Shown in pieces: positions 25,151 through 34,007 of a DNA stretch of 64,000 nucleotides. Both the position numbers and the translations under genes were made by a program. Each line of letters starts with the position of its first letter. Position 1 is the stretch's first letter. This DNA comes from Streptomyces harenosi. GTDB taxonomy: Bacteria > Actinomycetota > Actinomycetes > Streptomycetales > Streptomycetaceae. Below the pieces are notes generated by a model. It was not told the DNA's origin. It saw only the letters and a program-made list of their open reading frames with translations, and ran no database searches. The DNA lies in NCBI RefSeq assembly GCF_011008945.1, contig NZ_WYCT01000003.1:1-64000 (forward strand), given 5' to 3'.

Positions 25151-27835
25151 ATGAGCGAGCACCGTCGCAAACCGCCGCAGCCGCAGGGAGGCGGACGTGC
25201 CGCGGCCCGACGCGGTCAGTCCGGCTCGTCATCCGGTCGCCGTGCGGCGCCGCGCGGCGCCACAGGGTCTCCGTCCGAGTCCTATGGGCCCGGTTCGTAC
25301 GGTCCGGGAGGCGAGGAACGTCCGTATGGCGGCCGCGCCGAGGCCCGCCGCGCGGCCCAGCGCGGAGCGGGCGGGCGCCGCAGAGCCGCCGAGCCCGGCC
25401 GCGGGGGGCGGCGCGCCGCTCCGGCGGGGCGCGGCAGGGCGGCTGCCGCGGGAAGCAAGCGGCTGATCGACTACCCGCGGTGCGACCGCGACGGATGGCG
25501 GCGCTGGGTACCGTCCTGGAAACTCGTCTCCGGACTGTGCGTCGCGTTCTTCGGCGCGCTGGTGGCCGCCGCGGGGATCGGGTACGCGTGGGTGGACGTG
25601 CCCGACGTCGCGAAGACGGCCGAGGCGCAGAACAACGTGTACTACTGGGCGGACGGCTCCCAGATGGTCGCCACCGGCGGTGAGCGCAACCGCCAGATCA
25701 TCGGCCTGGAGCAGATCCCCAAGAACATGCAGAACGCCGTCATCTCGCAGGAGAACAAGACGTTCTACAGCGACAGCGGCATCGACCCGAAGGGCATCGC
25801 CCGCGCCGTGTTCAACATGGCCCGGGGCGGGGAGACGCAGGGCGGCTCGACCATCACCCAGCAGTACGTGAAGAACGCGATGCTGGAGGACCAGTCGCAG
25901 ACGATCTCCCGCAAGGTCACGGAGATCTTCGTCTCGATCAAGGTGGGAGCCACCGTCCGCAAGGACGAGATCCTCGAGGGCTACCTGAACTCCGCCTACT
26001 ACGGCCGCGGGGCCTACGGCATCCAGGCGGCCGCGCGCGCCTACTTCGACAAGGACGCCAAGGACCTGGACGCCGGGGAGTGCGCCTTCCTGTCGGCGAT
26101 GCTCAAGGGCGCCACGTACTACGATCCGGCCGGCGCGACCTCCATCGACCCCGCTGCCACACCTGAGGCCAACAGGAAGCGGGCCCTGCGGCAGATGCAG
26201 GACACCCTCGACAAGATGGTCGAGTACAAGCACCTGGACCAGGCCGAGCGTGCCAAGTTCACCTCGCTGCCCAAGGTGCAGAACCCGCGCTCCAACACCC
26301 AGCTCAGCGGCCAGATCGGTTACCTCGTCGACCTGGCCAAGTCGTCGCTGATCAAGAACGACGTCGTCACCCAGGACCAACTGGAGCAGGGCGGGTACTC
26401 GATCTACACGACCTTCGACCGGAAGAAGGTCGAGGAGCTCGAGTCCGCGGTCAAGAAGGTCTACAAGGAGAACATCGACCCCAAGAAGCGTCCGGACACC
26501 GACACGCACGTCCAGTTCGGCGGTGCCTCGGTGGACCCGAAGACGGGTGCCATCAGGGCCATCTACGGTGGTGAGGACGCCACCAAGCACTTCACCAACA
26601 ACGCGGACGTGACCGGTGCCCAGGTCGGTTCGACCTTCAAGCCGTATGTGCTCGCGGCGGCGATGAAGTGGGGCGTGCGGGACCCCGATCTGGGCCCGGT
26701 GCAGTCCGAGGCGGAGCGGACGGTGGTGTCGCCGAAGAGCCTGTACAGCGGCAAGAACAAGCTCAAGATCAAGAATTACGACGGCTCGATCTGGCACAAC
26801 GAGGAGGGCGAGGAGTGGCTGCAGACGAACGACGGCGACGAGTCGCTCGGTGAGCCGCCGAACTACCAGATCGACCTCCGCGAGGCCATGCAGTTCTCGT
26901 CGAACTCCGCCTTCGTGCAACTCGGCATGGACGTCGGGCTGGACAAGGTGAAGGAGGCGGCGATCGACGCGGGTCTGCTGAAGGAGAGCCTGGCGGGAAC
27001 CACCTATCCGTCCTTCTCCATCGGCACCTCCGACCCCAGCGCGATCCGCATGGCGGGCTCCTACGCCACCTTCGCCGCCAGTGGCAAGCAGCGCGATCCC
27101 TACTCGGTGACGAAGGTCACGAGCAAGGACGGCACCATCTACACGCACCAGGACAGGACCAGGCAGGCGTTCACCGCCAAGGTCGCGGACAACGTCACCG
27201 ACGTGCTGAAGACCGTCGTCGAGGCGGGAACGGGCACCAACGCCCAGCTTCCCGGACGTGAGGTGGCGGGCAAGACCGGTACGACGGACGGCAACAAGTC
27301 CGCCTGGTTCGTCGGCTACACCCCGCAGTTGTCGACCGCGATCAGCATGTTCCGCTACCCGGACGACGAGACCATCAAGAACCGCACCTTCCTGGAGATG
27401 TACGGGACGGGTAACCAGAAGTCGATCCACGGTGCCTCGTTCCCGTCGCTGATCTGGCAGGACTACATGGAGGACGCGCTGAAGGGCGAGCCGGCGGAGA
27501 AGTTCCCGACGCCGGAGCCCATCGGCGAGATCGTCAACGACGTGCCGGCCCCGAGCCCGACCCCCTCGGTCACCGAGACGCCCGAGGCCAGCCCGTCGCC
27601 CAGCCCCTCGCCCAGCCAGAGTTCGTCCAGCCCGTCGCCTTCGCCGACGGAGACCTGCGGTGTCTTCGAGTGGCAGTGCGAGGAAGAGGAGGAGACCGGC
27701 GGGACCGGCCCCGGAGGCCCGGAGACCGGAAGGCCGGAACCGGGGCAGTCACCGACGGCTTCGCCCACGGAGTCGGAGGAGGAACGCCCGGGCAACGGCA
27801 ACAACGACAACCTGTTCGGTGGTCCGAACGGATAA
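25151..27835 (+). CDS. bifunctional penicillin-binding protein (transglycosylase/transpeptidase, class A PBP)
   Basis: 894 aa from ATG 25151 (GAGGAG upstream). Cytoplasmic Arg/Gly/Ala-rich region (1-105), one transmembrane helix (about 117-140), GT51 glycosyltransferase (catalytic Glu near 200 in SQENKTFYSDSG; GGSTITQQYVKN), then transpeptidase with S494-TF-K497 (SxxK), S583-S-N585 (SxN) and K708-T-G. The last 100 residues are a Ser/Pro/Thr-rich tail with a C..C pair. It polymerises and crosslinks peptidoglycan. All catalytic motifs are intact. Confidence 0.95.
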   Translation: MSEHRRKPPQPQGGGRAAARRGQSGSSSGRRAAPRGATGSPSESYGPGSYGPGGEERPYGGRAEARRAAQRGAGGRRRAAEPGRGGRRAAPAGRGRAAAAGSKRLIDYPRCDRDGWRRWVPSWKLVSGLCVAFFGALVAAAGIGYAWVDVPDVAKTAEAQNNVYYWADGSQMVATGGERNRQIIGLEQIPKNMQNAVISQENKTFYSDSGIDPKGIARAVFNMARGGETQGGSTITQQYVKNAMLEDQSQTISRKVTEIFVSIKVGATVRKDEILEGYLNSAYYGRGAYGIQAAARAYFDKDAKDLDAGECAFLSAMLKGATYYDPAGATSIDPAATPEANRKRALRQMQDTLDKMVEYKHLDQAERAKFTSLPKVQNPRSNTQLSGQIGYLVDLAKSSLIKNDVVTQDQLEQGGYSIYTTFDRKKVEELESAVKKVYKENIDPKKRPDTDTHVQFGGASVDPKTGAIRAIYGGEDATKHFTNNADVTGAQVGSTFKPYVLAAAMKWGVRDPDLGPVQSEAERTVVSPKSLYSGKNKLKIKNYDGSIWHNEEGEEWLQTNDGDESLGEPPNYQIDLREAMQFSSNSAFVQLGMDVGLDKVKEAAIDAGLLKESLAGTTYPSFSIGTSDPSAIRMAGSYATFAASGKQRDPYSVTKVTSKDGTIYTHQDRTRQAFTAKVADNVTDVLKTVVEAGTGTNAQLPGREVAGKTGTTDGNKSAWFVGYTPQLSTAISMFRYPDDETIKNRTFLEMYGTGNQKSIHGASFPSLIWQDYMEDALKGEPAEKFPTPEPIGEIVNDVPAPSPTPSVTETPEASPSPSPSPSQSSSSPSPSPTETCGVFEWQCEEEEETGGTGPGGPETGRPEPGQSPTASPTESEEERPGNGNNDNLFGGPNG

Positions 27836-27861
27836 CCGTGCCGACCTGGATCGCCCGGCGT

Positions 27862-27883
27862 GGGTGTTTCACGTGAAACACCC
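27862..27883. other. 22-base palindrome carrying a parS site after the PBP gene
   Basis: GGGTGTTTCAC followed by its exact complement, 27 bases after the PBP stop. It has the shape of a short terminator as well as being a ParB site. Confidence 0.6.
27866..27879. other. parS site 8 (perfect)
   Basis: GTTTCACGTGAAAC between the PBP gene and the GT87 gene, with a second near-perfect site 23 bases away. Confidence 0.95.
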
Positions 27884-27888
27884 GCCCT

Positions 27889-27902
27889 GTTCCACGTGAA
27901 AC
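27889..27902. other. parS-like site (one mismatch)
   Basis: GTTCCACGTGAAAC, differing from the consensus at position 4. Its 23-base centre spacing from site 8 places both on nearly the same helical face. Confidence 0.8.
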
Positions 27903-27972
27903 GAGGGCCGCCGCACCGTTGGGTGTGGCGGCCCTCGCCGCATTCCCAGGCTCTTACGGCAGGATGTGCCCC

Positions 27973-29484
27973 ATGCCCAGTGCAGAATCGACGCCAGCGA
28001 GCGTGCACGAGCCGGAGCCGGTGTGCCCGACCCGGGAGGACGCGGTCGCCGCGGCCGGCAGTGAGCTGATCGGCGGTCCCGTCGGCCGGCGCGCCCTGCC
28101 GGGGAGGTCCTGGTGGACGCCGGTGCGCGTGATCGCACTCGTGGCGATCGGCATGTTCGCCCTCGGCCTGGTCCAGAAGGCGCCCTGCTACAACGGCGCC
28201 TGGTTCTTCGGGGCCAGTTCGCAGTACACGCACGCCTGTTACTCGGACATCCCGCACCTCTACCAGGGGCGTGGCTTCGCCGACGGGCTCGTGCCGTACT
28301 TCGACAAGATCTCCGGCGACATGGAGTACCTCGAGTACCCGGTGCTGACCGGCATGTTCATGGAAGTGGCGTCCTGGCTCACGCCGGGCAGCGGCAGCCT
28401 CCAGGACCAGGCGCAGTGGTACTGGATGGCCAACGCCGGGATGCTCATGGTGTGCGCGGCCGTCATCGCCGTGTGCGTGACCCGGACGCACGGCCGGCGC
28501 CCCTGGGACGGTCTGCTGGTCGCCCTGGCCCCGGCCTTCGCGCTCACCGCGACCATCAACTGGGACCTGCTCGCCGTGGCCCTGACGGCCGCCGCGATGC
28601 TGATGTGGGCGCGCAGCCGCCCACTGGCCGCCGGCATCCTGCTCGGGCTTGCCACGGCGGCCAAGCTCTACCCCTTCCTGCTCCTGGGCCCCCTGCTCGT
28701 GCTGTGCTGGCGCGCGGGCCGGTGGCGGGAGTTCAGCAAGGCCCTGAGCGGGGCGGCCGGTGCCTGGCTCGTGGTGAACGTCCCGGTGATGCTCTTCGCC
28801 TTCGACGGATGGTCGAAGTTCTACACGTTCAGCCAGGAACGAGGCGTCGACTTCGGCTCCTTCTGGCTGATCATCGCCCAGAACACCTCGGACCCGTTCA
28901 GCACCGACACCGTCAACACACTCGCCCTGGTGCTGATGGTGCTGTGCTGCGGCGGCATCGCGGCGCTCACGCTGGCGGCACCGCGGCGCCCGCGCTTCGC
29001 TCAGCTCGCCTTCCTGATCGTGGCCGCGTTCGTCCTGACCAACAAGGTCTACTCACCGCAGTACGTGCTGTGGCTGGTGCCGCTGGCCGCGCTGGCCCGG
29101 CCCAAGTGGCGGGACTTCCTCGTCTGGCAGGCGTGCGAGGTGGCGTACTTCCTGGGCATCTGGCTCTACCTCGCGTACACGACCAGCGGTGACGCCCACA
29201 AGGGGCTGCCGACCGAGGGCTACCACTGGGCCATCGCGGTGCACCTGCTGGGCACGCTGTACCTGTGCGTCATGGTCGTGCGCGACATCCTGCTGCCGGA
29301 ACGGGACCCGGTGCGCCGGACCGGCGGCGACGATCCTTCGGGCGGTGTGCTCGACGGCGCCCCGGACGCCTTCGTGCTCGGTCCGGTGGCCCGCTCCTCA
29401 CCGCGTGCGCCCTACGCCGAGGACGCCGCCGTGGGTCCCCAGGTGGAGTGGGGTGCGGGCCGGGCGGACGACGGACCGTCCTGA
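27973..29484 (+). CDS. polyprenyl-sugar-dependent glycosyltransferase, GT87 (DUF2029) family membrane protein
   Basis: 503 aa from ATG 27973 (AGGA 8 bases upstream; an ATG at 27964 is also possible). About 10 transmembrane helices from residue 45 on, with the family features of an acidic pair in the first outer loop (SGDMEYLEYPVLTGMFME) and the Asn-Lys-Val-Tyr-Ser-Pro-Gln-Tyr (NKVYSPQYVLW) motif that is characteristic of DUF2029/GT87 mannosyltransferase-like proteins. Acceptor unknown. It sits between a PBP gene and femX, so an envelope glycan is plausible. Confidence 0.85.
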   Translation: MPSAESTPASVHEPEPVCPTREDAVAAAGSELIGGPVGRRALPGRSWWTPVRVIALVAIGMFALGLVQKAPCYNGAWFFGASSQYTHACYSDIPHLYQGRGFADGLVPYFDKISGDMEYLEYPVLTGMFMEVASWLTPGSGSLQDQAQWYWMANAGMLMVCAAVIAVCVTRTHGRRPWDGLLVALAPAFALTATINWDLLAVALTAAAMLMWARSRPLAAGILLGLATAAKLYPFLLLGPLLVLCWRAGRWREFSKALSGAAGAWLVVNVPVMLFAFDGWSKFYTFSQERGVDFGSFWLIIAQNTSDPFSTDTVNTLALVLMVLCCGGIAALTLAAPRRPRFAQLAFLIVAAFVLTNKVYSPQYVLWLVPLAALARPKWRDFLVWQACEVAYFLGIWLYLAYTTSGDAHKGLPTEGYHWAIAVHLLGTLYLCVMVVRDILLPERDPVRRTGGDDPSGGVLDGAPDAFVLGPVARSSPRAPYAEDAAVGPQVEWGAGRADDGPS

Positions 29485-29519
29485 GCGACGGCACGGGCGG
29501 GGCGACGTGGACCGAACGG

Positions 29520-29555
29520 CGAAGGCCGTACCCGGGCGACCGGGTACGGCCTTCG
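29520..29555. terminator. bidirectional terminator
   Basis: A perfect 15-bp stem (GAAGGCCGTACCCGG with its complement; one more C-G pair outside) with loop GCGA, between the convergent GT87 and racemase-like genes. Confidence 0.9.
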
Positions 29556-29575
29556 TGCTGTTTCCGGGCCGGTGC

Positions 29576-30607
29576 TCAGCGGTCGATGAGCCGGTCGAAC
29601 TGCGTGGTGGTGTGCCGCAGATGGGCCACCAGCTCGTCCCCGACCTTGGGCTCCGGCGCGTCAGCGGGCACGAAAAGGATCGAGACCTGCATGTGCGGCG
29701 GCTCGGCGAACCAGCGCTGCTTGCCGCCCCAGACGAACGGGGAGAGGTTGCGGTTGACGGTGGCGAGACCGGCCCGGGCCACCCCCTTCGCGCGCGGCAT
29801 GACACCGTGCAGTGCCTTCGGCGCCTCCAGGCCCACCCCGTGCGACGTACCGCCCGCCACGACGACCAGGAAGCCGTCCGAGGCCGCCTTCTGCTGCCGG
29901 TAGCCGAAGCGCTCGCCCTTGGTCACGCGCGTGACGTCGAGCACGGAGCCGCGGTATTCGGTGGCCTCGTGGTCACCCAGCCACAGCCGGGTCCCGATGC
30001 GCGCCCGGAAGCGGGTCTGCGGGAACTGCTGCTGCAACCGGGCCAGGTCCTCGGCCTTGAGATGGCTGACGAACATGGTGTGCAGCGGCAGCCGGGCCGC
30101 GCGCAGCCGGTCCATCCAGCCGATGACCTCCTCGACGGCGTCCGAGCCGTCGGCGCGGTCCAGCGGCAGGTGGATGGCGAAGCCCTCCAGCCGGACGTTC
30201 TCTATGGCGGCGTGCAACTGGGGCAGATCCTGCTCGCTGATGCCGTGACGCTTCATCGAGGACATCACCTCGATGACCACCCGGGCCCCGACGAGCCCGT
30301 ACACGCCGTCGACGGACGAGACCGAGCGCACCACCCGGTCGGGCAGCGGAACCGGTTCCTCACCGCGCCGGTACGGCGTCAGAACCAGCAGATCACCGCT
30401 GAACCAATCCTTGATCCGCGCGGCCTCGTACGTGGTGCCGACGGCGAGGACGTCCGCGCCGAGCCGCGTCGCCTCCTCCGCGAGCCGTTCGTGCCCGAAG
30501 CCGTAGCCATTGCCCTTGCAGACCGGGACCAGCCCCGGGAACTGCTCCTGCACGTGCTTGTGGTGCGCCCGCCAGCGCGCGGTGTCGACGTAGAGCGTGA
30601 GCGCCAT
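29576..30607 (-). CDS. alanine-racemase-like PLP protein
   Basis: 343 aa. The N-terminal PLP-barrel domain of the alanine racemase family has VCKGNGYGFGHERLA (about 29-43), where the racemase motif is KANAYGHG and Lys30 would hold PLP. The C-terminal beta domain is short and divergent, and the usual catalytic Tyr motif of true alanine racemases is not obvious. So it may be a racemase of another amino acid or a non-racemase PLP protein. It lies just downstream of femX on the same strand, which hints at peptidoglycan amino-acid metabolism. Confidence 0.75.
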   Translation of the reverse strand: MALTLYVDTARWRAHHKHVQEQFPGLVPVCKGNGYGFGHERLAEEATRLGADVLAVGTTYEAARIKDWFSGDLLVLTPYRRGEEPVPLPDRVVRSVSSVDGVYGLVGARVVIEVMSSMKRHGISEQDLPQLHAAIENVRLEGFAIHLPLDRADGSDAVEEVIGWMDRLRAARLPLHTMFVSHLKAEDLARLQQQFPQTRFRARIGTRLWLGDHEATEYRGSVLDVTRVTKGERFGYRQQKAASDGFLVVVAGGTSHGVGLEAPKALHGVMPRAKGVARAGLATVNRNLSPFVWGGKQRWFAEPPHMQVSILFVPADAPEPKVGDELVAHLRHTTTQFDRLIDR

Positions 30608-30713
30608 GGCCGGACCTGGAACCTTTCTCGTGGCTGAGGTGTGACGAAGGGGAAAGCTGTGGGTGCCATCGATGCCGTGGTGCGTCGAGGCTACGGGAGC
30701 GGTGGGCGACCGC

Positions 30714-31835
30714 TCAGCGGCGCGACATGTACATGTCCAGCGCCTTGTGGAGGAGCTTGTTCAGCGGGAAGTCCCACTCGCCGAGGTACTCGGCGGCCTG
30801 GCCGCCCGTGCCCACCTTGAACTGGATCAGGCCGAAGAGGTGATCGTTCTCGTCCAGCGAGTCGGAGATGCCGCGCAGGTCGTAGACGGTCGCGCCGAGC
30901 GCGTAGGCGTCGCGCAGCATGCGCCACTGCATCGCGTTGGAGGGACGGACCTCACGGCCGATGTTGTCGGAGGCGCCGTAGGAGTACCAGACGTGCCCGC
31001 CCACGATCAGCATGGTGGCCGCGGAGAGGTTCACGCCGTTGTGGCGGGCGAAGTACAGCCGCATCCGGTTGGGGTCCTCGCTGTTGAGGGCCGTCCACAT
31101 GCGCTGGAAGTACGACAGCGGGCGGGGCCGGAACTGGTCGCGCACGGCCGTGATCTCGTAGAGCCGCTGCCACTCCTCCAGGTCGTGGTAGCCGCCCTGG
31201 ACGACCTCGACGCCGGCCTTCTCGGCCTTCTTGATGTTGCGGCGCCACAGCTGGTTGAAGTTCTTGTGGACCTCTTCCAGGGAGCGGTTGGCCAGCGGCA
31301 CCTGGAAGACGTACCGGGGCTGCACGTCGCCGAAGCCGGCGCCGCCGTCCTCGCCCTGCTGCCAGCCCATGCGGCGCAGCTTGTCGGAGACCTCGAAGGC
31401 GCGCGGCTCGATGAAGTCGGCCTCCATGTCGCGCAGCCGCTTCACGTCCGGGTCCTGGATGCCCTTCTTGATGGTCGTGGCGTCCCAGCGCCGGATGATC
31501 ACCGGGGGACCCATCTTGACCGAGAAGGCACCCTGCCGCTTCAGGTGCGCCAGCATCGGCTCCAGCCAGTCCTGGAGGTTGGGCGCGAACCAGTTGATGA
31601 CCGGGCCTTCGGGCAGGTAGGCCAGGTAGCGCTTGATCTTGGGGAGCTGCCGGTAGAGGACCAGGCCGACGCCGACCAGTTCGCCCGTCCGCTCGTCGAA
31701 CCAGCCGAGGTTCTCCGAGCGCCATTCCGCCTTCACGTCCGCCCAGGCCGGGACCTGCATGTGACTCGCCGACGGCAGGCTCTGGATGTAGGCCAGATGC
31801 TGCTCTCGACTGATGGTCCTCAGGGTCAGGCTCAT
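30714..31835 (-). CDS. femX: FemX, lipid II peptidyl aminoacyltransferase (FemABX family)
   Basis: 373 aa. Two GNAT-like halves typical of FemABX: the N-terminal part with SASHMQVPAWADVKAEW and the C-terminal part with FNQLWRRNIKKAEKAGVEV and YDLRGI. Fem proteins use aminoacyl-tRNA to add the bridge residue; in S. coelicolor FemX adds the glycine branch of lipid II and is essential. There is no coiled-coil insert as in staphylococcal FemA. The racemase-like gene follows after 106 bases. Confidence 0.92.
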   Translation of the reverse strand: MSLTLRTISREQHLAYIQSLPSASHMQVPAWADVKAEWRSENLGWFDERTGELVGVGLVLYRQLPKIKRYLAYLPEGPVINWFAPNLQDWLEPMLAHLKRQGAFSVKMGPPVIIRRWDATTIKKGIQDPDVKRLRDMEADFIEPRAFEVSDKLRRMGWQQGEDGGAGFGDVQPRYVFQVPLANRSLEEVHKNFNQLWRRNIKKAEKAGVEVVQGGYHDLEEWQRLYEITAVRDQFRPRPLSYFQRMWTALNSEDPNRMRLYFARHNGVNLSAATMLIVGGHVWYSYGASDNIGREVRPSNAMQWRMLRDAYALGATVYDLRGISDSLDENDHLFGLIQFKVGTGGQAAEYLGEWDFPLNKLLHKALDMYMSRR

Positions 31836-31889
31836 TCGGGGCGCTCCTCGGGCTGGTGTGTCCCCATGTGGTCAGGGGCTCCGGCTCTC

Positions 31890-31983
31890 AGGGCCTGTCC
31901 GGTGGATCCTGCCGGAGACGCGGGGGTCTGCCCCCGCGGGCCGGGTCGTTTCGTCCTCCGGCCCGATCCGCCGGACAGGCCCT
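31890..31983. repeat. 94-base MITE-like inverted-repeat element
   Basis: Ends AGGGCCTGTCCGGTGGATC and GATCCGCCGGACAGGCCCT are inverted repeats matching at 18 of 19 positions. Inside them a second stem GCCGGAG / CTCCGGC and a third hairpin GCGGGGG-TCTG-CCCCCGC make the whole element foldable into one long hairpin. No ORF, no clear target duplication. It sits between femX and a small membrane-protein gene. It looks like a non-autonomous transposon remnant or a dispersed intergenic palindrome. It could also terminate transcription. Confidence 0.65.
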
Positions 31984-32099
31984 AGCGCCGAAGCCTACTG
32001 CGCCTTGGGGGCGCCCCGGCTGGGCGTACGGCACCTTCGCCCCGGCCTGTTGGCGGCCGGAGCGTTTCCCGGTGTTCCGAACGGGTGGTGTCCGTGGCG

Positions 32100-32414
32100 T
32101 CAGTCGATGACCCCGCCGAAGAGGCCGCCGTGCGCCATGCCCAGGAAGAAGCCGATGCCCGCGGCTCCGAGACCCAGGACGAGCCCGAAGCGCTCGCGGG
32201 TCGTCTCGGAGATCCACTGGCCGTAGGCACCGGTGAGCACACCGATGAGACCGGTCCACGAGCTGAGCAGGTGCAGATGGTGGAACATCGCCGTCACGAA
32301 CGACGTGAGGCCCAGCACCAGGGTCACCGCGAGGAGCGCGTCCTGGCGGGGGTGGGGCTTGCCGTCCGTGGCGAAAAGGCCGCTGGCGGTGTTGGGTCGC
32401 AATGCCTGTGCCAT
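32100..32414 (-). CDS. small membrane protein of unknown function
   Basis: 104 aa from ATG 32414, with AGGAGG 6 bases upstream. Three predicted transmembrane helices (about 27-45, 50-66, 77-97). The N-terminal 20 residues are polar (MAQALRPNTASGLFATDGKP). I do not recognise a family. Spacing to femX (about 260 bases with the palindromic element between) argues against cotranscription. Confidence 0.75.
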   Translation of the reverse strand: MAQALRPNTASGLFATDGKPHPRQDALLAVTLVLGLTSFVTAMFHHLHLLSSWTGLIGVLTGAYGQWISETTRERFGLVLGLGAAGIGFFLGMAHGGLFGGVID

Positions 32415-32728
32415 GGGGCACCTCCTGCGAGAGACGGCGCATCGTAGCGCCATACACACCCGATGTGTACAGATTGACCGGCTCTGCGGCCGGATTTCAA
32501 CCGGAAGCGGGTGTGCGGGTAGTCTGTACCGTCTGCACCGGTGTCTGCCCAGGAAGGCAGTCAGGCGGTCGGGCCGGCGCCCCGGACACGGGGACGGCCC
32601 GGCGGACCGCCGCTCGCCCCTCATTGTCAGTGGCGGCTGTTTGACTGACGGGCACCGCTGCACACGCATCGCAACCCTCCTGCCACGGAACGACCGTGGC
32701 CGCTGAGTCCAAAGGAGGTGGGTTCCAC
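32415..32728. promoter_or_regulatory. leader/promoter region of the rpsF operon
   Basis: 314 bases between the small membrane-protein gene and rpsF, with a large leader hairpin (32564-32611). A perfect Shine-Dalgarno AAAGGAGGTG (32711-32720) precedes the rpsF ATG, showing that the longer in-frame extension to 32696 is not used. Confidence 0.6.
32564..32611 (+). promoter_or_regulatory. structured leader hairpin upstream of rpsF
   Basis: A nested stem: GGCGGTC / GACCGCC outside, then GGGCC / GGCCC with a 4-base GGCG bulge on the 3' side, then CCCC / GGGG at the tip. rpsF operons in many bacteria are autoregulated by the S6:S18 complex binding a leader hairpin. This is a candidate, but I could not match the known binding bulge with confidence. 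Confidence 0.4.
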
Positions 32729-33019
32729 ATGCGTCACTACGAGGTGATGGTCATCCTCGACCCCGATCTCGAGGAGCGCGCTGTCTCCCCGCTGATCGAG
32801 AACTTCCTTTCCGTCGTCCGTGACGGTGGCGGAAAGGTCGAGAAGGTCGACACCTGGGGCCGTCGTCGTCTCGCGTACGAGATCAAGAAGAAGCCCGAGG
32901 GCATCTACTCGGTCATCGACCTGCAGGCCGAGCCTGCGGTCGTCAAGGAGCTCGACCGCCAGATGAACCTGAACGAGTCGGTCCTCCGGACCAAGGTCCT
33001 CCGTCCCGAGACCCACTGA
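32729..33019 (+). CDS. rpsF: 30S ribosomal protein S6
   Basis: 96 aa, [19 protein letters not shown]... through the conserved [13 protein letters not shown] core. Pairs with S18 in the small-subunit platform. Start ATG with a near-perfect anti-16S Shine-Dalgarno 8 bases upstream. First gene of rpsF-ssb-rpsR-rplI. Confidence 0.97.
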   Translation: MRHYEVMVILDPDLEERAVSPLIENFLSVVRDGGGKVEKVDTWGRRRLAYEIKKKPEGIYSVIDLQAEPAVVKELDRQMNLNESVLRTKVLRPETH

Positions 33020-33094
33020 GCCCTGCGCTCAGCGGTTCCGGGATCCGAGTAGCAGCACAAGCAGCCAGCAGCAAACCCGCCGAGAGGTTCCCCC

Positions 33095-33670
33095 ATGGCA
33101 GGCGAGACCGTCATCACGGTCATCGGCAATCTTGTCGACGACCCCGAGCTGCGCTTCACCCCGTCCGGTGCGGCCGTCGCGAAGTTCCGTGTCGCGTCCA
33201 CTCCCCGCACCTTCGACCGCCAGACCAACGAGTGGAAGGACGGCGAAAGCCTCTTCCTGACCTGCTCGGTCTGGCGCCAGGCGGCGGAGAACGTCGCCGA
33301 GTCGCTCCAGCGAGGCATGCGCGTCATCGTGCAGGGCCGGCTGAAGCAGCGGTCCTACGAGGACCGTGAGGGCGTCAAGCGCACGGTCTACGAGCTGGAC
33401 GTCGACGAGGTCGGCGCCAGCCTGCGCAACGCCACGGCCAAGGTCACCAAGACCTCGGGCCGCGGTGGCCAGGGTGGTTACGGCGGCGGTGGCGGCCAGG
33501 GTGGCGGCGGCTGGGGCGGTGGCCCCGGCGGCGGCCAGCAGGGCGGCGGCGCTCCCGCCGACGACCCGTGGGCGACCGGCGCTCCCGCCGGTGGAAACCA
33601 GGGCGGCGGCGGTGGCGGTGGCTGGGGCGGCGGCTCCGGCGGCGGCTACTCGGACGAGCCTCCCTTCTAG
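33095..33670 (+). CDS. ssb: single-stranded DNA-binding protein
   Basis: 191 aa. OB-fold domain at 1-110 ([41 protein letters not shown]), then a Gly-rich linker (about 120-180) and the acidic tail ending DEPPF that recruits replication and repair partners. The essential replicative SSB; its place in the rpsF operon distinguishes it from the sporulation paralogue of Streptomyces. Confidence 0.97.
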   Translation: MAGETVITVIGNLVDDPELRFTPSGAAVAKFRVASTPRTFDRQTNEWKDGESLFLTCSVWRQAAENVAESLQRGMRVIVQGRLKQRSYEDREGVKRTVYELDVDEVGASLRNATAKVTKTSGRGGQGGYGGGGGQGGGGWGGGPGGGQQGGGAPADDPWATGAPAGGNQGGGGGGGWGGGSGGGYSDEPPF

Positions 33671-33752
33671 GTCCTCGGACCGGGCCCTGGGGCCTGGCCG
33701 GACCGAGAGGGCGGGCCGTACCCACACTTCTTGATCACACAGGAGAATCACC

Positions 33753-33989
33753 ATGGCGAAGCCGCCTGTGCGCAAGCCGAAGAAGAAGGTCTGCGCGTTC
33801 TGCAAGGACAAGGTCACGTACGTGGACTACAAGGACACGAACATGCTGCGGAAGTTCATTTCCGACCGCGGCAAGATCCGTGCCCGCCGCGTGACCGGCA
33901 ACTGCACCCAGCACCAGCGCGATGTCGCCACGGCCGTGAAGAACAGCCGTGAGATGGCGCTGCTGCCCTACACGTCCACCGCGCGATAA
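33753..33989 (+). CDS. rpsR: 30S ribosomal protein S18 (zinc-ligand form)
   Basis: 78 aa. C14-x2-C17 (VCAFCKDK) and C51-x2-H54 (GNCTQHQ) form a plausible zinc site, making this the C+ type S18. Streptomycetes usually carry a second, C- paralogue induced by zinc limitation elsewhere. Partner of S6. Ribosome-binding site AGGAG 8 bases upstream. Confidence 0.96.
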   Translation: MAKPPVRKPKKKVCAFCKDKVTYVDYKDTNMLRKFISDRGKIRARRVTGNCTQHQRDVATAVKNSREMALLPYTSTAR

Positions 33990-34007
33990 GGGAAGGGTGA
34001 CCGACTC

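Noticed and set aside
29189-30637. Plus-strand ORF opposite the alanine-racemase-like gene
   Set aside because: No recognisable motif, starts inside the GT87 gene, and the minus-strand protein is clearly homologous to a PLP family.
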